64,000 nucleotides of DNA from Bostrychus sinensis. Its lineage: Eukaryota; Chordata; Actinopteri; Gobiiformes; Eleotridae. The notes under the pieces were generated by a model. It made no database searches. It was given only the letters and a program-made list of their open reading frames with translations, and was not told the DNA's origin. The stretch spans positions 11,493,263-11,557,262 of the forward strand of contig CM036239.1 in the NCBI GenBank assembly GCA_020698575.1, given 5' to 3'. Below are positions 36,726-48,230 of this stretch, piece by piece. The stretch's first letter is position 1. Each line of letters starts with the position of its first letter. The translations under genes were made by a program, and so were the position numbers.

Positions 36726-37384
36726 CAGGGCTTGACATTACCATTAGCCAACTGCCCAAATGCGGGTACATTTTTATTTTGGCTAGTGCTCCCATTAGCC
36801 ACTTGCATAGGCTACTACGGTTTCTGCATGGCAAGTTAAATTTAAGACTTTTTTTAGACCTTTTTAAGAAAATTAAGATCTATTTCATGCCCGCAGTGCA
36901 CAAAAAGCTGAGTCATAAATGTGGCTGTGTCATTTAATTTTGACTAGTGACAACAAAGCAAAGCATTTTGTTCTTGTAAGAAAAAATTGGAGCTCTTGTA
37001 TCAGTGATGGCAAAACACCTTTGAGAATTTGAGTGGGCATTTTAGAATAAGCTGTGACTGCAGGTAGTTATATTAAATGTCCGTGACATATTTAAGACCT
37101 GTTTAAACATATTTAAGACCTACTACACTGCATCTCAGCAAATTTAAGACTTTTTAAATTCAGTTTTTTTTTAATTTAATACTTTATCTTATCTTTAGAG
37201 ATTAGGACTGAATTTACAGTATGTTTCTCTGTTTGAGGGTACACCAGTGTTTTATACCAGTTTATAATACACACAAAAACTTAACTAATTAAATTGTGGC
37301 TAGTAAAAACACTTATTGGCTAGTAACTTTTGACAATGACTGGCCACTGTGGCCAGTGAGTGAAAAAGTAAATGTCAAGCCCTG
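36726..37384. mobile_element. hAT element (CAGGGCTTGACATT ends)
   Basis: The two 14-base ends CAGGGCTTGACATT are perfect inverted copies. Flanks GATGTAAG (36718-36725) and GATATAAG (37385-37392) differ at one base. It is 659 bp and non-coding, with TGGCTAGT and GGCCACT motifs near both ends. Confidence 0.85.
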
Positions 37385-37421
37385 GATATAAGCCACTGAT
37401 AAAGACCATAACAACTAATGC

Positions 37422-37841
37422 TAACACTTTAGTTTATGGTTCACCTATTAACCATTAACTAAGTGCTAATTAGCAGCTAGTTAGTGGTTAATTAATGCTT
37501 AATTGGTAATTATAAATCACCTATTAATCCCTTATTCTGTGTGACCATTTTCTACAACTAATTAGTAACTAACTAACATTTTCCCCTTAATAAACACATA
37601 ATTACTGCTCATTAGTAGAAAGTAAGGAAGTTGTTGGACATAAATTATGATCTTAATAAGGTTTTTGGACCATGAGCATTATTAGGGCAAAGTACCACAA
37701 GAATGTCATTAAGATCATAATTTAGGGCCAACAACTTCCTTACTTCCTACTAATGAGCAGTAATTATGAGCTAATAAACCTCCAACTTGCTAATTAACAC
37801 TTAGTTAATGGTTAATAGGTGGACCCTAAACTAAAGTGTTA
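37422..37841. mobile_element. Foldback (hairpin) element
   Basis: The ends TAACACTTTAGTTTA face each other. About 50 terminal bases (through ACCTATTAACCATTAACTAA) and a second block (ATTACTGCTCATTAGTAG, then AAGTAAGGAAGTTGTTGG and AATTATGATCTTAAT) are inverted copies with few differences. Almost the whole right half can pair with the left half. It lies only 37 bp from the hAT element at 36726-37384. No protein. Confidence 0.85.
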
Positions 37842-37849
37842 CTCAACTA

Positions 37850-39300
37850 TTTATTCAGTTTAATTAAAACTGCAAGCAGGGCTAAAGGGTCCATGCAAAC
37901 GTTGCGACTGAGGCACAACAAACTCAAATTCCTATAATAAAAGTGCAGAGATCGCTGTAGAGATATTATTGAAGATGACTGTTTTATTGACAATACGCTT
38001 AACTTTTTTTGTTCCCCATCACATAAGAAATGTGTGTCCCAAATGTTATTAGTGCAGGGCAAACTCATTTTCTGGATCATAAGTTTGTAGGGGACACTGA
38101 AGTTTTTGAAGAGTTTGGTTAGGATACAAAAGGTAAAGGTAAACTTTTTTGCATGCTGGATGTGTGTACCAAATAAGTTTTTTTTGTTTGTTTGTTTGTT
38201 TTTTTAACCTTATATTGATCTTTTCTGTACATTTGGGGTGTGGCTATGCTAATATGATTGTAGAAGGGGTGTGGTTCCCATCAACATTTTTGCTCATTGT
38301 CCTATGCCGGATGTTTGTACCAAATTTCAATTAGATACAATAAACTAAAATTTTCATATTGCATTTGATTTTTCACAGATTTGGGCTATGGCTATGCTAA
38401 TGCAGTCCCAAATTACTTTTTTGTTCCACATCCCATAAGCAAGCAAGTGTATCCTAAATTTCCTAAGTCTAGGCCTAGGACTAAGTATATTTCTAGATCC
38501 CATTGAAATCTTTTAGGGGGTGCTGGAGTTCTGTTTTTAAAGATATTGATTTTATTTTCATGTAGTTGTAATCAGGTCATGAGTACAAACAAACAGCCAA
38601 TGGGTTTATTTTTTGGTCAGAAAAAGTATGTGCAAGTTAGAACTGTTAAAAAAATCCAAAATCTACCTCAAAATGGCAACGTAGCCCGAGCCACACCTGA
38701 AAAATGTATAGAAAGATTTTAACAACTTTAGATGTCACTGTCCAGATGGTTTTGACAAAGTTTGGAACCTATAGGTAAAAACCCTCAGAGGGGTTGTTAA
38801 ATATGACATGGAAAATTAATCAACGTAAATATTTGATTCAAAATGGCTGCCTTCCTGTTGATGATAGGGCATGGTCCACATACACTTTTTTACTCATGAC
38901 AAACAACTTTTTTTTTTTTTTGTATGTCCAGGTCAATAGTTTGCACCCTCCATTGGGTCTTTTTTAATATGACAATGTTTGCAAAAGTTACAGCATTTTT
39001 TATGTTTTCCGAAATAGTTGCTTCATTAAGAGCTGGTCACGATCACACCCTAGGACTTCTGATCCAGCTTTTAACAACTTTTCATCCCAGATATGTCCAG
39101 ATGGTTCTGCCAGAGTTTGGAGCCTGTCAGATTTTATTAAAGAGGGATACTTTTATACTGTCTCAACTTTCAACCAAAATAGATGCCTTCTTGTTGGATT
39201 CATAATTGGAGTCATAATATAATTTTTTGCTTGTACTGACATGACCTATGATTGTGCCTAATTTGTCTGCAAATAAAAAAAAATGTCTGGTCAACTCCCA
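37850..39300. repeat. Unclassified old interspersed repeat
   Basis: Opens AAAACTGCAAGCAGGGCTAAAG and contains several returns of 'GGGGGTGCTGGAG', 'TACCAAATTTCA', 'ATGGTCCACATACAC' and 'GTCCAGATGGTT' type phrases at irregular spacing. I recognise this style from fish genomes but cannot name a class. Short plus-strand open frames have no domain. Confidence 0.45.
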
Positions 39301-39689
39301 TAGGCATAATGTTTTCCATTGCCATTAAGCATTAATGTTTTATACAAACCTTATGTAAATTAAATTTTCACCGGCCTGAATTTTGTGCATATTTTAGTGT
39401 TTTCGTGCATGTTTAAAGGCTAAAAAAAATGTATTTATTTGGCATAACTTTCTAATTATAAAAGAGTTCTTTAAAGGCTGCATGGCGGACAAATCCTTGA
39501 CTTGTCCCCTGTTGCACGTTTGTGCTTGGGCTCTAAATATGAGATAGCCTTGTTGTTCACATAAATGCCGCTTCACAGGTTTTTCCTCTATGGGGAAGTA
39601 ACTAAATAGGCACTAAAAAGCTATGTTTTGCATTTAATGTTAAATCATGTCTGTCATTATTTTTGTAATTTAAAGTGAAAGTAAAGTGT

Positions 39690-39985
39690 TATTTGGTTTG
39701 AAATCATTATATGAGTAGTACTCTTTAGAAACATCAACATATACATGACTTATTTAAAAATTTTGACTTTTTTACTTTAAGTATATTTGAAAGTCACTAC
39801 TTATACTTTGGTACATTACTAATAATTTTTGTTAGGTAGACATTTTTATGTAATACACTTACTTTTACTTTTAAAATGTTGCCCCTTTATCTGTACTTTT
39901 ACTTTAGTAAAGAAACTGAGTACTTTCTTCTTTTATTACACAATATTTAAAATAAAATCTATCCACTACTTTACATTAGGTGGCC
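39690..39985. repeat. ACTTTTACTT-rich interspersed repeat
   Basis: Multiple TACTTTTACTT, AAGTATA and GTAAAG phrases. The same style in the other orientation occurs at 49335-49510. Probably the end regions of a common fish DNA element. Confidence 0.45.
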
Positions 39986-40087
39986 CAGTTGGCCACAGAT
40001 ATTTCTCTAAGCTCAACTGCTAATAAAAAATAATGTTTACAATGAGTGGTTTTCAAATTGTAATATATTGAGTTGTTGTTGTTGTTG

Positions 40088-40116
40088 TTTTTTTTTTTTT
40101 TTTTTTTTTTTTTTTA
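40088..40116. repeat. T-tract after (GTT)n
   Basis: About 29 T preceded by GTTGTTGTTGTTGTT; probably the reversed A-tail of a retroposon, not otherwise recognisable. Confidence 0.6.
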
Positions 40117-41052
40117 TTATTAACTTAGCCTTTAATTATTTGTTCCTGATTGTCAAGAAATCAGATTATTGTAGAAAGTGTGCTATAACCGTGTTTCAGT
40201 GGCCAGAAGAATTAAAATTTAATGAAAAGGTTGTTTTGTTGTGATCGAGCGCTGCTGGTGCATCAGCTGCTGTATTGATCCAGGATTGATTTGCAGCACA
40301 GCACCAGTGCAGGCACACTGAGACCAAAGCTGATTACTCACAATGGGACAAAAGACAAAACTGCTTTCTGTCATAAGGTAGGAAAATGCTGAGAGATGGA
40401 AAACACTGTATTGTTCCTCAGCAGCCTAGTTTAAAACGGTAAATAACTACTGTATCTTAAAATCCAACGAAATAACTTTATGTTTGAACAAAACCCCAGA
40501 CATTGGGCCTCTTTCTTATTCTTTAAGTTTCTTCTTAAATACCACTTAGGAAGATGTTTGGCATTCACCACTGAACTGACAAAAGTTCTTCAGCAAAAAT
40601 GAATCTTGAGAATTTTTTACATAAGAAGCTTGATTATCGTGACCCGTAGAGGCTTTACCCTCATCATAAATGATCCTTTTTCATCAATTAACTGAGACTG
40701 TGTTCCTGCCATCAGAGGAACAGATGCTGATAAGATGTCACTGTGGGAACACACACACAAAGTCATGCATGAAAAAATAAATGTATCCGCAGCAGCCTGT
40801 TCCCATCAGCACTACGGGGAGGAAATCTGATGTGGAGAGAGCTGCAGCAGAAGACTGTGGAAAATTCATAAGGAGGGGTTTGAAGGTGTGTGGCTTTTCT
40901 AAGTAGAGCACACTTATGCATACACGCAGAAAGAGAAGAGAGCAGTGCTCTAGTTAATCAATGTCGTGGATGTGAAGCTCTGACCTTTTAGAGCCAAACC
41001 ACCTGCTGCTGCAGGAAGTGTTAGTGTGGCTGTGGTGAGTGTATTGGGTTAC

Positions 41053-41297
41053 CGTCGCTCCCTTTGCAGGGTGTAGGAGCTCCTGAAGAAGCCCAGTAGC
41101 TCGTCCTCGATGGCCGCGTCAAAGGTGATGTTCAGCCTATACAGTCGCATTGGCTTGAGTTCACGATGCAGTACTACCACGTACATCTGATTGACCGGGA
41201 AGGCAAAGTGGCGATGGATGCGCATGAGTCCGCCCCCTGGTCTATTGATGAGTCGTCCACTGCCACTGCCCTCTGCAGTCACTGAGACCCGGTCCAC
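41053..41297 (-). CDS. trhde: TRHDE exon 2 (N-terminal domain)
   Basis: Second coding exon, 245 bp, codons 164-244 plus two bases of codon 245. The acceptor is TTTGTCCAG before GTGGACCGG, and the donor is GAGCGACG before GTAACC. It enters in phase 0, matching exon 1, and leaves in phase 2, matching exon 3, where the split codon becomes CGC (Arg). The product covers the M1 N-terminal beta domain: QMYVVVLHRELKP, then YRLNITFDAAIEDELLGFFR and SSYTLQRERR. The element ELLGFFRSSY is characteristic of TRHDE and its close M1 relatives. One possible N-glycosylation site (NIT) is present. The open frame runs a little past both ends of the exon, which explains apparent reading through CAG and up to TAA. 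No frameshift or stop interrupts the exon. Confidence 0.95.
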
Positions 41298-41730
41298 CTG
41301 GACAAAGGACATTACACTGTTACAGTGACTTCAATTATTAAATGTTATTTCTTCTTTAAGATTGTATAATACCAACCAATTAGAAGTAAATATTCTACAT
41401 AGTATGAACATTGTAATGCAGCAGGGATCAGGACTGAATGTACCTTCGGTCACTGCTTTTTTTTTTTTTTTTTTCACTCTTGTAGCCTGTGCCGTTGGTC
41501 TGTTGTATAAAGTATCTCACTTGTGGAGAAGATTAGGAACCATGCTTTCTTTCCAAGGTTGGAATTTATTCAAAGACTGACACTTGGCAATGAGCTAAAT
41601 CTGTGCACTAAAAAAATATCTACCTAGATAAATCTTTAAAAAACGTTGTGGACTACTCACATCGTGACAGCATAAAAAGTTGACTTGTGGTATTTTCTGT
41701 AGTATTTTTTGTAGTTTTGGTTGATAAATT

Positions 41731-41759
41731 ATCTATCTCTCTATCTCTCTATCTATCTC

Positions 41760-41813
<54 letters not shown>
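41731..41813. repeat. (TCTA)n microsatellite
   Basis: About 83 bp of ATCT/CTAT repeats in TRHDE intron 1, close to exon 2. Likely length-variable. Confidence 0.96.
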
Positions 41814-41816
<3 letters not shown>

Positions 41817-42699
41817 ATCAAGAAATTTACACAATGCACAACCTTATAGCCAGCAATAACCTAATTAATCTTATTTAGCACTTAAGACATTTACAATGAC
41901 CTAATACCACTATTCAGGCACTATTTTTGGCTGAAATCTAACAATGCAGCATTGCAAAATTTGGTGACAGAGAACATGGCCAGCCTATCTGCTGTCCCCT
42001 CTGTATCCTGTCTCAGCTCCCACAGTAAGCCCTGTGTCTAATTCTCTGGGGTGAGGTTGTCAACTTTGCTGGCCACTTTCTGCTGTGCTCACTTTAATGC
42101 AAACCCCTGAGAAGTGACAAGGTCAAAGCCCCAATCCAAATAAGCACACATCCAGTCTCTTCTGGCATAAAAATGATTTTACACTTACGTCGGAAACAAC
42201 CTAATTTCAGTGACCCATGCAAACAAACCAACCCTTACACTATCAGTACAGCTGCTCAAAGTTAAGGCTCCCAACTTTTGAAGGATGTGTCTTTGACATA
42301 TAGCTCACGCTGCAATGAACAGTCATCACAGGAACACAATAAACCAAACTAGCTCTACTCCGGATTTACTGATTTGCAGCAGTTCCAACGTTCCTCTGAT
42401 TAAAGCAGTTGCTAAGCAACACCTGACTCCAAATTCAGGATGTGGGACCTGCCGCCATGTTGATGATGTGACAGTAACCAAATGTACAATACAAGCTTCT
42501 TTTGAGGTTATGTAAATCTGTAGAAAGTCGAAATTACTTTAATCAGACAGAAAATAAGCTTTTTTTTTTTACATCAAAAGTTGATAAAAGATTGCTGTGT
42601 CAATTAGCCAAACTGTAAGCTTAGCCAGTGATGAAAAGTACAATAAATAACAAGAAAAACATGTCAGTGGTTGAGCTAGCGAAGAGTAAAGAGAAAACT

Positions 42700-43210
42700 A
42701 AGCAAACCTGGAGCAATAATACTTGCAGTGACCCAACATCCGAAGGCTTTATTTACGCTGATGACACGGTCTTACTCGTTTCATCTTACAACACAGAGAC
42801 TCTGATCCAGAAAACTAACCAAGGCCTTTTCTTCTTTACAGCATAGTTACAGCTGCGTGGTGGATAATGCAATTGAATCTTCAAAAAAAAAAAAAGGAGA
42901 TTATTCTTCTCACATGGAGATGACTAACCAGCAGGTCAAATTAAAATTATGAACCATCCAGTGCAGTTTCATCACAGAATGGATTAGGAATTACCTAAAG
43001 CACGACCAAACAGTTTGACCAAGTATGCCGCCAGGTGTCAAAGAAGATCTTTTTTTGTGCATGACTAAGATCTTTTAGTTCAAATCTATAAATCTTACAT
43101 TCTCCCTTGCTTTGAATATGCTGCCCCTTTGTGAACATCTTTGACTGCAACTTCAACAGAACTTCTGGAAAAATTACAAAAACGTGCCATTCGCATAATC
43201 GTGGGATAGA
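42700..43210 (+). mobile_element. Decayed LINE reverse transcriptase fragment (YADD)
   Basis: GFIYADDTVLLVSSYNTETL (catalytic YADD at about 42754-42765) is clear. Downstream pieces in shifting frames, ending LEKLQKRAIRIIVG-like at about 43165-43205, follow the expected order. Stops and frameshifts are frequent. The clade is not resolved; it is not the Rex3 type seen elsewhere in the window. Confidence 0.7.
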
Positions 43211-44494
43211 GTTACACACAGTCTTTAAATAAATCAGACATATGCTGTAGTTTGAGCCCTCTGTGACAGGAGTGACACACAGATCGACCTACACAGCACT
43301 GCGAGAAGCTCTAAGCAGGCAAAGTAAGGAAAAATCTGGTGTATTTTCGCCTTTTTGACTGTGTTTTCTCTGATGTTTTGTGTAGAGAGAGCTGAGTTAA
43401 GCTTAATATATCCATCACAGCTGACAATCAACATTCAGCTATATCACGTCTTTGCATTTGTTAACCAAAGAAAAGGTCAAGAGAACAATATCATACTGGA
43501 AACTCTTTCTCTGACAGTAACTGCTCTTAACAAAAGCCACCTGTTGCAAGGCAGGTGTTCAAAACAAACCCCTTTGCAAATAAAACCACCGTTTATTTGG
43601 TATCCGTCAAACATAATGTAATTGCTTGTTTATGCAAATTACTCTGGCCACTAAATTCAATTTTGTTTGCGATTCCTGCTGATGCCAGACAAAATAGCAT
43701 TGTTAGTACAGACACGGTCATGTTCGCTTTCTCTTTGTAGAAACAGCAAATAATTAGAAGTTATTTGATTACATATTTGATCATCCAAATCACCAAAATC
43801 CTCTGCAAGCAAAACCTACACTGTAATGTATAAAGGTCTCAACAGTCTCAGCTAATTATGCACTGTCAAGTATATCAGGTTTTTATTAACAAATTCCGCC
43901 CTATAGTTGTGGTTATTGTACTGGTTGAACCGTTATTGCAAATTAACATTAATTTTAATTATATGTGTAGAATGGAACTTTTTAGCATTTCCAACATTAT
44001 TTTCCTTCTGTCAAACAGCAGTATGCGGATTAATGTGGTTCTTTTCTCTGATGAATAAACTGATCAAATTGAACAGAGAGCCTGCTAACACGCAGAGGAA
44101 ACGATGGGGATTAGAACTATGTTTTTCAGGGTTTTCCAGCAAGTCAGCAAAAGCAGTGCCAAGTCTCGGATTGCTCTAAATGATCTGGTTAGAATAAGTT
44201 TTACAAAGTATAACTTTGTTAATTTAATTAAACAGTTTGTGTCTGTCAGGTGTTCAAGGTCTATGTAAATATATATTAGCCTACATGATTAGTTCTATAA
44301 TTCTATGAATTTATTTAGAGATGCAGGTATTATTAAAACAGCAGAAGCACTTTAAGTACAGTATTACTGCTCATTTCCTAGTGACTGAGCCTATTTTTAT
44401 GCTCACTTTTAGCCTTTTCCCCATCCTAACTATTTTTCTCTTCTTTTCACATTAACTGTAAGCACATCTTAGGAACCCTAACAACAACACTTCA

Positions 44495-44517
44495 CTCACA
44501 CACACACACACACACAC
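44495..44517. repeat. (CA)n microsatellite
   Basis: About 23 bp of CA in intron 1. Confidence 0.85.
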
Positions 44518-45608
44518 CGATAGAGGCACTCGGCAGGGTTTTTAGCTGGCTTCTGACCAGACAGATTCATTCTGCTCTTGCATTAGCCAGGATGACCGGC
44601 CTGAAAAATCAGGTTGCACAGGCATTTCTCTGAGGCTTTTTCCTCACTACACGCTAGTCTCAAAAATTGAGCTGAAACAGCAACTTTGATGGTTAATTAG
44701 CCTCGTTAAGAAAATCTCTGAGGCCAAATCCGGAAATAAACAGTCTTTGTTAGAGAGTGAGTGTGTTTCAACATCACAAAGGAGCACTAGAGAGGCAAAC
44801 AATGAAGATGAACAATATGAACGGACCAATCTACACATTGTAAATATTTTTTCTCTCAACTGATAATTTTTATCTACACAGAGACAGCATATCTAATGTA
44901 AAAGTACAGTAAAGGACAGCACATACAACTGATCCTGTGACATGTCTGAAAAATACCGTACTGCATACACCACATCTTACATTTTAAATCTAATTATCTT
45001 CAGTCAATTACTCTTTAGTCTAAAATTACTTTTAAGTGTTGCTATGAGCAGCAGCTTCCCATGAGATGACTCCCTCATGCCCCAAACACTTTAGTGGGTG
45101 TAAAATGAACATGCTTATTTAAACTGTTTAAGATACAATTTTAAAAGCTGGAGCACATTGCTGAAAGGCAGATTTCAAATAGAAAAACAGACAAGTAATA
45201 TGGATCATTTAGAATTAATGGCTTAAGCAAGGCATGTTTTCTACTCAATTAAAGCAAGGCTATTATGGTTTTGTATAAGATTAAATTACTTAAAACATGA
45301 GTATAGCTTACTGTTATTTTGCTGCCTGTGATTACAAGTTCAGTTTCCTTCTCATAATAATTTCAATTATGCATATACATATAGGGTCAGCTGGTGTCTG
45401 TGAGCTGTGGAGCCTAGTGTGTAATGAGTAATGTTGTTGTTTCCACTTTCATTAGGCCCTCCTGTGACATAGTCACCAGAGCAAAACAGCACAGTTGTGT
45501 CACCAAAAAATCAGTGGCTTCTACTGCAAATTCAAATTACCATTAGAGAAATTATCCTCTGACAGTCACTTGTAAAAATGAGCAGTCAAATAGATAAATG
45601 TGTCATAC

Positions 45609-46097
45609 CTCCAGGCGGTCAGTGTGCAGCACGATGAACCGTGTGGCGTTGACACACTCAATCTCAATGCTGACGTCTCCAGAGAAGGTGAAGTTGTCCA
45701 TGTACACAGCCAGACGCAGGTCATAGTGCCGTGGCCTGAGTGACCCGGGCAACCTGGAGTTTCTCCAGGGCTGAACCTCCTCATCCCCTCTGTCTCCTGT
45801 CCTGTCCCCTCGGCTGCCATTGAGCCTGGCTGAACCTCCGGGGCCTCGAGAGCCCATGACAGGGGTCCCATCTTGGTCTCGGGCACCGCACTCCTCAAAG
45901 CGGATGCTGAGCACTACAGCCACTGCGGTGACGATGATGAGGGTAAGGATGGACAATGCGAACCCCAACACCAGTCTTTTGTGCACCGCGATGTGCCGCT
46001 CAGTGGTCCGCGGCCGGACCACCACAGACTCTGCCCACTGGTCCGAGAGGCCTCTGCCATTGCGCATGGCACCAGGGCTACTGTCGTTCAGTCCCAT
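45609..46097 (-). CDS. trhde: TRHDE exon 1 (start codon, cytoplasmic tail, membrane anchor)
   Basis: First coding exon of thyrotropin-releasing hormone degrading ectoenzyme (pyroglutamyl-peptidase II, M1 zinc metallopeptidase family), a type II membrane protein that removes the pyroglutamate of TRH outside the cell. It encodes residues 1-163. The ATG is immediately preceded by an in-frame TAA, so no longer start is possible in this exon. Visible parts: a cytoplasmic tail with the strongly conserved VRPRTTERHIAVHKR stretch (about 28-42), a hydrophobic anchor at about 43-66, then a low-complexity Gly/Arg/Asp linker (about 70-115) that is poorly conserved in the family. The start of the extracellular N-terminal domain follows (LRPRHYDLRL, then NFTFSGDVSIEIE). 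Possible N-glycosylation sites are NGS, NFT and NAT. The exon ends at CTGGAG followed by GTATGA, a GT donor in phase 0. The longer open frame is stopped by this TGA inside the intron. The family call rests on the tail and the domain start and is very likely. Confidence 0.95.
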
Positions 46098-47280
46098 TTA
46101 GCTCAGTCTCCCTGCGAGGGCAAAATGTCCCCACTGTATGCGTACGTTAAAATTATTTTTGTTTTCACTGTGTTTTCTTCTTCATTCATTGAGTTTAGAT
46201 GCCTTTCAATACCAGTCCTGTATCACTGATACTCCAGCTGTTTTATTTCTGTAATGCTGACCTCTGACCTACACTATTATGAATGCCCTTCAGCTCTGAC
46301 TTGAGATGGGAAACCAACACCACTGTGCATCTTATATCTCAGACAACCAAACTGACAAACTAGAAAAAATGCGATAGCTGTGTACATTTTGGCTTTACGG
46401 TGAGGAGAAAAAAAATCAATTGTGCAGTGCTCAATTTCAAGTGTAGAGGCGGAGGAGGAGGGAGGGGAGGAGGAAGGAGAGGAGGTGGAATGCTGTTGAG
46501 GATGTGGCTATACAGTGAAAGAACCATCCATAGACTTTCAATGGAAGCTGCTGGCTAAGCCAAACTTTAAACCTTCACACAAACAACCCACAGGCAGATC
46601 CAACAGGGAGGTCACAATTAAGAGGATTTCCCTTGTAAATTATGCACACACAAAAGCACTGTAATATGTTGCACAAAACCACTTTACTGTTCAAGTTTAC
46701 TATATTGTACTATGGCAATGATGATGATATATAGTCAGATGTTCCTGAGGTTACTTAACAGAGCTACAAATGCACTCCAAACAGAAGTAGCAGGAAGGAC
46801 AAGAAGCTTCTGTGCTCCAACTTCTTGATTAAAATCTGAAATAAATTTCATTCATAGCCAGCAACTTCTTTTCAATCTGTAATTTTGTCCCCAAAGTCTG
46901 ATAGTGATGCATATCAGAACTTTACACAAAGAAAGACAGAATTAGAAAAAAGGATCTTGGTGTGACAGACTGGTAATGAATCAGCTGTAGGCTACTTAAA
47001 ATTTGACCGCTATTGCTTTACAAATATCCTTAATAAAAACCACTGCCGTTCTGTGTGTGTGTGCTGTGCGCCTATGTATCTGTCTCAGCCCCTCTCTGTC
47101 TCTTGAGGGGGTTAAGTGGATAATTTACAAGCAGCATGTGGGTTTATTTCAGCATGGAGCAGATAATTCATTCCGGATATTCCGTGGGGTATAAACGATC
47201 CCTGCTTTACAGCTAAGCGGGCTGATGGATGAAAAATGGATTCAAAGTGATTGAAATAAGAAATATATTAAACCAATTCG
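46098..47280 (-). other. TRHDE proximal 5' flank / probable 5' UTR
   Basis: Directly upstream of the start codon. A purine-rich GGAGGA tract at about 46447-46492 (pyrimidine-rich on the coding strand) is the only notable element. The rest is AT-rich with no recognised repeat. Part of it may be transcribed leader, but no splice site decides this. Confidence 0.4.
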
Positions 47281-48230
47281 CGTGGGATGGGAAACGGAGG
47301 AGCATGGAGCGACCCAACAAGCTATCAGATCTGCTAATGAGATCAGCCTCGCGGTAATGACTCGGCTCTCATCATCGATGCTCCGTGACAAAGTCCAATC
47401 CTCTTGGTGCGTAATAGCGGAACTTCTCCTAGTCTATAGTCCCCTGTGGGAAGGCACGGCCCGAAGCCTGTCTGCACCGGCAGCCGTTTCCTCCAGCTCT
47501 GATACTAATCTGGTCCCAAAAAGAGCTGCGCTACCCTCTATATTTCCCACAGTTTACTTCTGCGTGGATGCTGAGTTGAGGCTACTGTCGGCCACTGCCA
47601 AGTCCACGAGGAACGGCTCCGAGATCCAGCAGCGCAGAGCCATTAAAGCACAAACCGCATCATATATGCACCGCTAAACACCGACAATGTGACTCAAATA
47701 GCGCGCTGAAGAGGCAGGCATGATGTGGAAGTGGTCTGTGGGTCCGTGCAAAAATAACCCGGGGATCCCTGCGTAACGTCAGACCTCACGTTGAACACCG
47801 ACGACCGCTCACTGAAAGGGACCCAGTAATTTCACTGGAAATCTCGGATATCCATGGGATCCACATTGGAAATGAGCCATGTCAAGCCGCTTAGTCCTGC
47901 TACCCACAATCACTCAGATGCTCCAGAACTTTTCAGTCCACGAAGAGCTCCGGCCCCACAGCGAGGAAGAGGATGGTGACTGTGCATGGCGTTGGAGAGG
48001 AAGAAGTAGTTTTCTTGACAGCGTTCGCCTTCCTCTGAAGGAGGAGGAGGAGGCGCACCGCTCATCAAGGCGCTCCGCGGCGAGCGTATGTGTCTGGGCA
48101 CGAGCTGCCGCTGCTGCTCCGATCGAGTGGCACGCGCTGTCAGAGAGGAGAGCGCGAAACAGGAGAGGAAGGGAAAATATGAGGGGAACGCCCACCGCAC
48201 TCGCTTCAAACCCGCTTCTTTGCATATAAT
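47281..48230. promoter_or_regulatory. CpG-rich block upstream of TRHDE, candidate promoter / 5' UTR
   Basis: About 950 bp with a clearly higher density of CpG and GC than the surrounding AT-rich DNA, ending abruptly at the AT-rich sequence after 48230. It lies 1.2-2.1 kb upstream of the TRHDE start codon on the coding strand. Overlapping open frames on both strands (for example 47282-47677 plus, 47879-48229 plus, 47914-48294 minus) are what GC-rich DNA gives by chance and show no domain. I infer a CpG-island promoter, possibly with an untranslated leader. No TATA box or transcription start can be assigned by eye. Confidence 0.55.

Larger units (their letters stand above)
25505..41052 (-). other. 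trhde: TRHDE intron 2
   Basis: A 15,548 bp intron bounded by GTAACC and CACACAG. It holds the repeats listed separately. Stretches where I see nothing recognisable are 25510-26150, 26560-28120, 28370-29760, 30310-32700, 34380-35140, 35590-36530, 39300-39640 and 39990-41050. Several open frames there (for example about 27000-27440 minus) have no recognisable domain and no splice or codon support. Confidence 0.88.
41298..45608 (-). other. trhde: TRHDE intron 1
   Basis: A 4,311 bp intron bounded by GTATGA and TTTGTCCAG on the minus strand. It contains a (TCTA) microsatellite, a T-tract at about 41459-41474, a decayed LINE reverse-transcriptase piece at about 42700-43210 and a short CA repeat. 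I see no exon or RNA gene in 43220-44490 or 44520-45608. Confidence 0.9.

Noticed and set aside
36497..36808. Poly-Ser, poly-Leu and poly-Val frames
   Set aside because: Trinucleotide-period microsatellite.
45820..46229. Plus-strand frames of 93 and 118 codons
   Set aside because: Antisense shadows of TRHDE exon 1.
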